In this document: in pieces, positions 59,468 through 64,000 of the stretch | Layout: each line of letters starts with the position of its first letter | Numbering within the stretch: position 1 is the stretch's first letter | Origin: Kaistella sp. SH40-3 | Lineage (GTDB): Bacteria > Bacteroidota > Bacteroidia > Flavobacteriales > Weeksellaceae | Assembly: GCF_030686865.1 (NCBI RefSeq) | Contig: NZ_JAQYUS010000001.1 | Location: 496,001 to 560,000, forward strand | Direction: 5' to 3' | Length of the DNA stretch: 64,000 nucleotides | Notes under the pieces: model-generated | Told to the model about the DNA's origin: nothing | The model's input: only the letters and a program-made list of their open reading frames with translations | Databases searched by the model: none | Position numbers and translations under genes: made by a program

Positions 59468-61750
59468 TTAGAAATAATATTGGAATCCGAACTTAATTCC
59501 GAATTTTTTAGTCTCCGGATTTTCAAGATAATTTCCTCTCCAGTTGAAATCAACTCTTAAAATCCTCACGTTTCCGAAACCGATATTTTCAATTCCGAAT
59601 CCATATTCATAATACGGTTTCTTTTCCGGAGCCGACAGGTTTTGATTCCCAACATTCATTAAAACAGAACGTTCCATCAAACTACCTAAGGCAGTTCTGT
59701 AAAAGGCTACTTCTCTTAATTTTAATTTTTTGACGAGTGGGATATAAGATAAAATTTTTCCGTTAAAATGATGTTCTGCCTGGAAGGTTACATATTGATC
59801 CGCCACAAATTCATAGTAATTCAACAAAGCAAAAGCATTGGGCATTAAATTATACGACTGATTTCCCGGAATAATATTTTGTAAAGCCAAAGGAAGTTTA
59901 TTAAAGTTTTTTCCGGCTTCGACATTTAGAATCAGCCTTCCAAAACTCTTTAAAAGAATCGGCTGATAATAAAACAACTGAAGTTTACTGTAATTAAAAT
60001 CCGAGCCGAAAACGCCCTCTAAACCCTGCGTATATTTCATCATAATCGTGGGCGCCAAAGTGCTGTGCTCATAACGGTCAACACCATATTGGGAAAATTT
60101 CGCGCCCGGTCTTGCGGTAACGCTAAGGACTAATTTGGAATCTACCAGTTCAGAATAGATTTGTCCATTTTTATAATAATCCAGGGAAAATTTTTCCGGA
60201 TTAGCAGATTTTATGCTTTGATGAGTTGCATCTAAACGCACGGTAAAATTCTTAAAAGGATCAATCGCGGCAAACGTACTGGTTTGATTTACAGAACTTA
60301 AAAAGAAGTTATCTCCTGAATTCAAAACTCCCGAAGAAGCAAAAGACCGTGTCATAATTCCCTCATCAGTAGTCAACTGCGCTCCCAATTGCATCACATC
60401 TCTTCGAGTTCCAACACCGATTGTAAATCGATTATCACGATTAAACATATTCCTAAATTCGGCTCCATATTTCACTTGATGATCGCGGAAACCATAAGCA
60501 GTATAAAAGGCAGCGCGCCATAAATCATTGGGTGAAAAATAGGTTCTGGCTCCCAACCTCAAACGGAATCCTTCAACTTCATTATAACCCACAGTGGAAT
60601 AAATATCTCCAAAATCGATGGCTTTAAAAGCATTGTAATAGCCTGATGAAATAACTTCATACGCTTTTACTACTTTCTTAAATTTCGGAACACTTTGTAA
60701 TTCATCCATCATTTGATAGACATTTTCTTCCGTTTTAGAAAGTTGTTCTTTTCTATTTTCCAGCCAGTATTGATCGTCTTTTTCAAAATCTTTATCACTT
60801 AATGATGATATTTTATTGTCGAACACCTCATCATTTATATTTTGATTAAAAAGATAATCAGAGAAAACGGTCGTTTTTTTAGCAACAATACTTTTTGACT
60901 TTTCTTTCTTTCCAAAAATCGACAATTGAATTTCCTGATAATTTCTTTTAGGCAAAAAAATAGAATCGTTCGGATTATCATACTCTAATTCGTTATAGAA
61001 ACTATTGACAAAATTCACGTTGATGTTTCGACTTGATTTAATGGTTGCGCTCACTACCGCATAAGTTTCTTTAGCAATATAAACCACGCCATAAATCGAG
61101 AGTATGTCTTTTCTTTTCGGTGCATATCTTATTCGATAAGCGTCTGTACCATTAATAAACTCTTCGCCCAAAAGTTGATAATCGTACACTGAAAAACCAT
61201 CTCTCGCAATCGGGCTTGTAAAACCGATATTAAAGAAATTTAGCACGTTATCATAAATATTAATTTCTTTATAAAGGTTTTTTGCAGTATTTGCAACCAT
61301 ATCATTATCAGAAAACCCTGAAGATTTATTGGCTATAATCTGTCGCTTTTCCTTTTTATTTGGTGTGTTTCTGCCCAGCGTTTTATAAAGTGTTTCATTA
61401 AAAAAAATAGGCAAAGCCAGTTGATTGGCATTATCCAGAGTATCGGCATACTTAAAAACGAAGTCGAGTTGATTGAAAATTTTTCTTTGAGTAAAAGCAG
61501 AATCAATGTTGGCAAGGTCTACCTCTACTTTTTCATATTCTTCATATTGGTAATCTTGAAACTGAGAAAGTCCGTTGTTTTTCTTACGTTTCCAAACTTC
61601 TTGCATAATCTCAAAGGCCGGATTATCTTTCTTTTTTAATTTCTTAACCATCTTAATTTGCACTTCATCTATTGCGGTTTCTCGAACTTGAGAAAATGAA
61701 AAAACAGAAGCCAGGAGAAGGCAGAGAAGAAAAAACTTAAAATACTTCAT
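59468..61750 (-). CDS. DUF5686 family outer-membrane protein
   Basis: From the ATG at 61750 this 760-residue protein has a signal peptide (MKYFKFFLLCLLLASVFSFS), a helical N-terminal region, a soluble part (about 180-300) and a long C-terminal beta-barrel finishing KFGIKFGFQYYF. The composition and layout match DUF5686 proteins of Flavobacteriia; many carry an extra CarboxypepD_reg domain, which is absent here. No function has been established, although an envelope role is likely. It has its own -7 box. An upstream in-frame ATG (61765) is possible but lacks a clear signal peptide start. Confidence 0.85.
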   Translation of the reverse strand: MKYFKFFLLCLLLASVFSFSQVRETAIDEVQIKMVKKLKKKDNPAFEIMQEVWKRKKNNGLSQFQDYQYEEYEKVEVDLANIDSAFTQRKIFNQLDFVFKYADTLDNANQLALPIFFNETLYKTLGRNTPNKKEKRQIIANKSSGFSDNDMVANTAKNLYKEINIYDNVLNFFNIGFTSPIARDGFSVYDYQLLGEEFINGTDAYRIRYAPKRKDILSIYGVVYIAKETYAVVSATIKSSRNINVNFVNSFYNELEYDNPNDSIFLPKRNYQEIQLSIFGKKEKSKSIVAKKTTVFSDYLFNQNINDEVFDNKISSLSDKDFEKDDQYWLENRKEQLSKTEENVYQMMDELQSVPKFKKVVKAYEVISSGYYNAFKAIDFGDIYSTVGYNEVEGFRLRLGARTYFSPNDLWRAAFYTAYGFRDHQVKYGAEFRNMFNRDNRFTIGVGTRRDVMQLGAQLTTDEGIMTRSFASSGVLNSGDNFFLSSVNQTSTFAAIDPFKNFTVRLDATHQSIKSANPEKFSLDYYKNGQIYSELVDSKLVLSVTARPGAKFSQYGVDRYEHSTLAPTIMMKYTQGLEGVFGSDFNYSKLQLFYYQPILLKSFGRLILNVEAGKNFNKLPLALQNIIPGNQSYNLMPNAFALLNYYEFVADQYVTFQAEHHFNGKILSYIPLVKKLKLREVAFYRTALGSLMERSVLMNVGNQNLSAPEKKPYYEYGFGIENIGFGNVRILRVDFNWRGNYLENPETKKFGIKFGFQYYF

Positions 61751-61799
61751 AAATAATTGTAGCAAAAAAACGTGAAAATTTTACGTTTTAAACAACTTA

Positions 61800-61807
61800 C
61801 AAAAGTA
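61800..61807 (-). promoter_or_regulatory. -7 promoter box for the DUF5686 gene
   Basis: On the minus strand TACTTTTG fits TAnnTTTG, 49 bases before the ATG at 61750. Confidence 0.45.
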
Positions 61808-61939
61808 AGACAAAATTTTAGGTTCCAAAGTAACCGATAAGTCCTAATTAAGAAAAGTAGTATTCGATGCCTTATTTCTCTTTCAATATTAAAAATCATA
61901 ATGTTTGAAAAGAATACTCGGAATGTCTTTTTAAAGAAT

Positions 61940-61947
61940 TATTTTTG
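61940..61947 (+). promoter_or_regulatory. -7 promoter box for surE
   Basis: TATTTTTG fits TAnnTTTG, 21 bases before the surE ATG at 61969. Confidence 0.45.
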
Positions 61948-61968
61948 TGGTAAATCATTTTAAAATTC

Positions 61969-62733
61969 ATGGAAAAACCCTTAATATTAGTCACGAACGA
62001 CGACGGAATTACCGCTCCGGGAATTAGAAATCTTGTCAACTTTATGAATGAAATTGGCGAAGTAATCGTAGTTGCTCCCAATTCACCACAATCAGGAAAA
62101 GGTCATGCAATTACGATTGACTCTACTTTAACATTTGAAGAAATCAATTTAGAAGGTCCGCAAAAAGATTATTCATTAAGTGGAACTCCAGTTGATTGTG
62201 TAAAATTTGCTTTGGATAAAATCTTGACCAGAAGACCAGACATCGTAGTATCCGGAATTAATCACGGTGCAAATTCTTCCATTAATGTTATTTATTCAGG
62301 AACAATGAGTGCTGCTGTGGAAGCGGGAGTAGAAGGTTTACAAGCAATCGGATTCTCCTTACTGGACTTTTCCTGGGATGCCGATTTTTCTCAAGCCAAA
62401 GAACATATTCAGAATATTGTAAATAAAGTTTTAGAAAATCCTTTGCCTAAAGGAATTGTTCTGAATGTAAATATTCCGAAACTAAAGAAAGAGGAAATTA
62501 AAGGAATTAAAGTTTGCCGACAAGCCAACGCAAAATGGGAAGAAAACTTTGATGAACGAACCAATCCGCACGGCAAAAAATATTATTGGCTGACTGGTTA
62601 TTTCAATAATATGGATGATGGTCATGATGCTGATGAAACAGCACTAGCAGATGGTTATATATCGATTGTTCCTGTAAAATTTGATCTAACTGCTCACGAA
62701 CATTTGCAGACGCTTCGAAATATTTTGGAATAA
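61969..62733 (+). CDS. surE: 5'-nucleotidase SurE
   Basis: This 254-residue metal-dependent phosphatase hydrolyses nucleoside 5'- and 3'-monophosphates. The diagnostic N-terminal motif LVTNDDGITAPGI has the metal ligands N10-D11-D12, followed by APNSPQSGKGHAIT and the SGINHGAN loop near 95. SurE is linked to stationary-phase survival in E. coli. It is followed after 55 bases by guaC; a nucleotide-salvage link is plausible, although each gene could be transcribed separately because no terminator is evident between them. Confidence 0.95.
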   Translation: MEKPLILVTNDDGITAPGIRNLVNFMNEIGEVIVVAPNSPQSGKGHAITIDSTLTFEEINLEGPQKDYSLSGTPVDCVKFALDKILTRRPDIVVSGINHGANSSINVIYSGTMSAAVEAGVEGLQAIGFSLLDFSWDADFSQAKEHIQNIVNKVLENPLPKGIVLNVNIPKLKKEEIKGIKVCRQANAKWEENFDERTNPHGKKYYWLTGYFNNMDDGHDADETALADGYISIVPVKFDLTAHEHLQTLRNILE

Positions 62734-62788
62734 TAATTTAGTTTTTTTCAAGCCTTAACCTTTGTTTAACTTTTAAATATTCATAAAA

Positions 62789-63829
62789 ATGCGCATAGAA
62801 ACCGAACTTAAATTAGGATTTAAAGACGTCATGATCCGTCCGAAACGTTCTACGTTGAAATCCCGATCCCAGGTTAGTTTAGAAAGAAATTTCACTTTCA
62901 GAAATTCCCAGAAAAAATGGACTGGAGTTCCGATTATTGCGGCAAATATGGATACGGTGGGAACATTTGAAATGGCTGAAGGGCTTTCGAAAGAAAAGAT
63001 TATCACCGCAATTCATAAACATTATACGGTTGAAGAATGGTCAAATTTTCTCACAAATCAACCAGATTCAATTTACGATTATATTGCTTTGAGCACCGGA
63101 ATCGGAAAAGATGATGATGGAAAAATTCAGCAGATTATTGATCTCCATCCAAAAATTAATTTTCTGTGCATTGATGTTGCCAACGGATATTCTGAACATT
63201 TCGTCGCGTTTGTTAAAAGAATCCGCAAAACTTTTCCAGATAAAACAATTATCGCGGGAAATGTTGTTACAGGAGAAATGGTAGAAGAACTTATTTTATC
63301 TGGCGCTGATATTGTTAAAGTTGGGATTGGTCCTGGATCGGTTTGTACAACCAGAATAAAAACAGGTGTTGGTTATCCACAACTTTCGGCGATTATTGAA
63401 TGTGCTGATGCGGCTCACGGACTTGGTGGACATATTATTTCTGATGGTGGTTGTAAAATGCCTGGCGATGTCGCAAAAGCATTTGGCGGCGGTGCCGATT
63501 TCGTGATGTTGGGTGGAATGTTCGCTGGACACGATGAAAGCGGCGGAGAAATCGTAGAAGAAAATGGTAAGAAATACCGACTTTTCTATGGAATGAGTTC
63601 TCAAACCGCTATGGATAAACATTCGGGTGGCGTTGCAGAATATCGTGCATCTGAAGGAAAAACGGTGAAAGTCGCATACAAAGGATCAGTTTCGGTAACG
63701 GTGAAAGATATTTTGGGCGGCGTTCGTTCGACGTGTACTTACGTTGGTGCTTCTACTTTGCGGGAACTTTCTAAGCGAACAACTTTTATCCGGGTTTTAG
63801 AACAGGAGAATCAGGTATTTGGAGATTAG
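62789..63829 (+). CDS. guaC: GMP reductase
   Basis: This 346-residue IMPDH/GMPR-family enzyme reduces GMP to IMP with NADPH and release of ammonia, so it belongs to purine salvage. The catalytic Cys186 lies in [19 protein letters not shown], equivalent to E. coli GuaC Cys186. [14 protein letters not shown] and [13 protein letters not shown] are GuaC-type motifs, and there is no CBS pair as in IMPDH. Length equals the E. coli enzyme (347). A near-consensus element TAACCTTTG (one base too long) lies about 30 bases upstream. Confidence 0.96.
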   Translation: MRIETELKLGFKDVMIRPKRSTLKSRSQVSLERNFTFRNSQKKWTGVPIIAANMDTVGTFEMAEGLSKEKIITAIHKHYTVEEWSNFLTNQPDSIYDYIALSTGIGKDDDGKIQQIIDLHPKINFLCIDVANGYSEHFVAFVKRIRKTFPDKTIIAGNVVTGEMVEELILSGADIVKVGIGPGSVCTTRIKTGVGYPQLSAIIECADAAHGLGGHIISDGGCKMPGDVAKAFGGGADFVMLGGMFAGHDESGGEIVEENGKKYRLFYGMSSQTAMDKHSGGVAEYRASEGKTVKVAYKGSVSVTVKDILGGVRSTCTYVGASTLRELSKRTTFIRVLEQENQVFGD

Positions 63830-63869
63830 CCCATCTTATTAACAACAAAAGTCACTCAAGTATTTTGAC

Positions 63870-64000
63870 ATGGAACTGATTGGGTTTATAAGTTCACATA
63901 ACCTGTTGTTTGTTTTGTCTTTTCTGACAAGATTTTTTTACATTTTTACGGTTGAAAGATCATCCTTTAAACAAATCATTGTCCCAAGTAAAAATGCTCT
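63870..64000 (+). CDS. Possible partial gene at the right edge
   Basis: From the ATG at 63870 the frame stays open to the window edge for 43 codons. The predicted start has a hydrophobic segment (MELIGFISSHNLLFVLSF) that could be a signal or membrane helix. There is no family evidence and the frame is short, so this may be chance. Confidence 0.25.
   Translation, partial: MELIGFISSHNLLFVLSFLTRFFYIFTVERSSFKQIIVPSKNA

Overview
The window reads as a chromosomal segment of a member of Bacteroidota, class Flavobacteriia, most likely the Chryseobacterium/Kaistella group (Weeksellaceae). This rests on the flavobacterial order of the division/cell-wall (dcw) cluster, A/T-rich coding sequence, promoter boxes of the Bacteroidota form TAnnTTTG in place of a -10 TATAAT, a GMP reductase, a DUF5686 protein, a TonB-dependent receptor and LytTR/2TM signalling proteins. 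The genus is inferred from recognised protein style, not from a marker-gene search.

Layout. (1) 1-16.4 kb, plus strand: a nearly complete dcw operon, mraZ(partial)-rsmH-ftsL-ftsI-murE-mraY-murD-ftsW-murG-murC-ftsQ-ftsA-ftsZ, followed by a YqeY-like gene and closed by a terminator. It makes lipid II from UDP-MurNAc and builds the divisome. Four of its longer gaps carry short tandem palindromes. (2) 16.5-18.6 kb: a bacilliredoxin-like gene and a GH3-family acyl-amido synthetase. (3) 18.6-26.7 kb, minus strand: two small lipoproteins, an EEP-family phosphohydrolase, a rhomboid protease, mutL, a methyltransferase, and a TPR-like protein next to a TonB-dependent receptor. (4) 26.8-34.6 kb: lipoprotein Cu/Zn superoxide dismutase, ClpC, a small YgjV/SemiSWEET-like membrane protein, two glycosyltransferases flanking sufE, a mannose-1-phosphate guanylyltransferase and a SprT-like protein. 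(5) 34.6-44 kb: TolC-like protein, membrane-anchored MutS-like ATPase, a four-helix-bundle gene flanked by inverted repeats, a nucleoside-recognition (Gate) transporter, a lipoprotein prolyl oligopeptidase and a small beta-barrel. (6) 44-50.6 kb: mnmA, a solitary DUF262/HNH (GmrSD-like) gene, a Dph6-like ATPase and a DEAD-box helicase. (7) 50.9-52.3 kb: a flavin monooxygenase that looks like trimethylamine monooxygenase. (8) 52.4-57.0 kb: a tight minus-strand six-gene operon with a histidine kinase carrying a C-terminal 2TM module, two more 2TM proteins, an ICMT-like methyltransferase, a LytTR regulator and a cardiolipin synthase. (9) 57.2-63.8 kb: C-terminal processing protease, DUF5686 outer-membrane protein, surE and guaC.

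Most of the window is housekeeping. The accessory or unusual items are the solitary GmrSD-like gene, the four-helix-bundle cassette, the trimethylamine-monooxygenase candidate, the 2TM/LytTR operon, a MutL without a recognisable endonuclease motif, two structured intergenic elements resembling Flavo-1 RNA, and two promoters whose -7 box lies 4-5 bases from the start codon (predicted leaderless mRNAs). No rRNA, tRNA, CRISPR array, insertion sequence or prophage was seen. All coordinates, motifs and inverted repeats were read by eye; family names come from memory of the families, not from searches.
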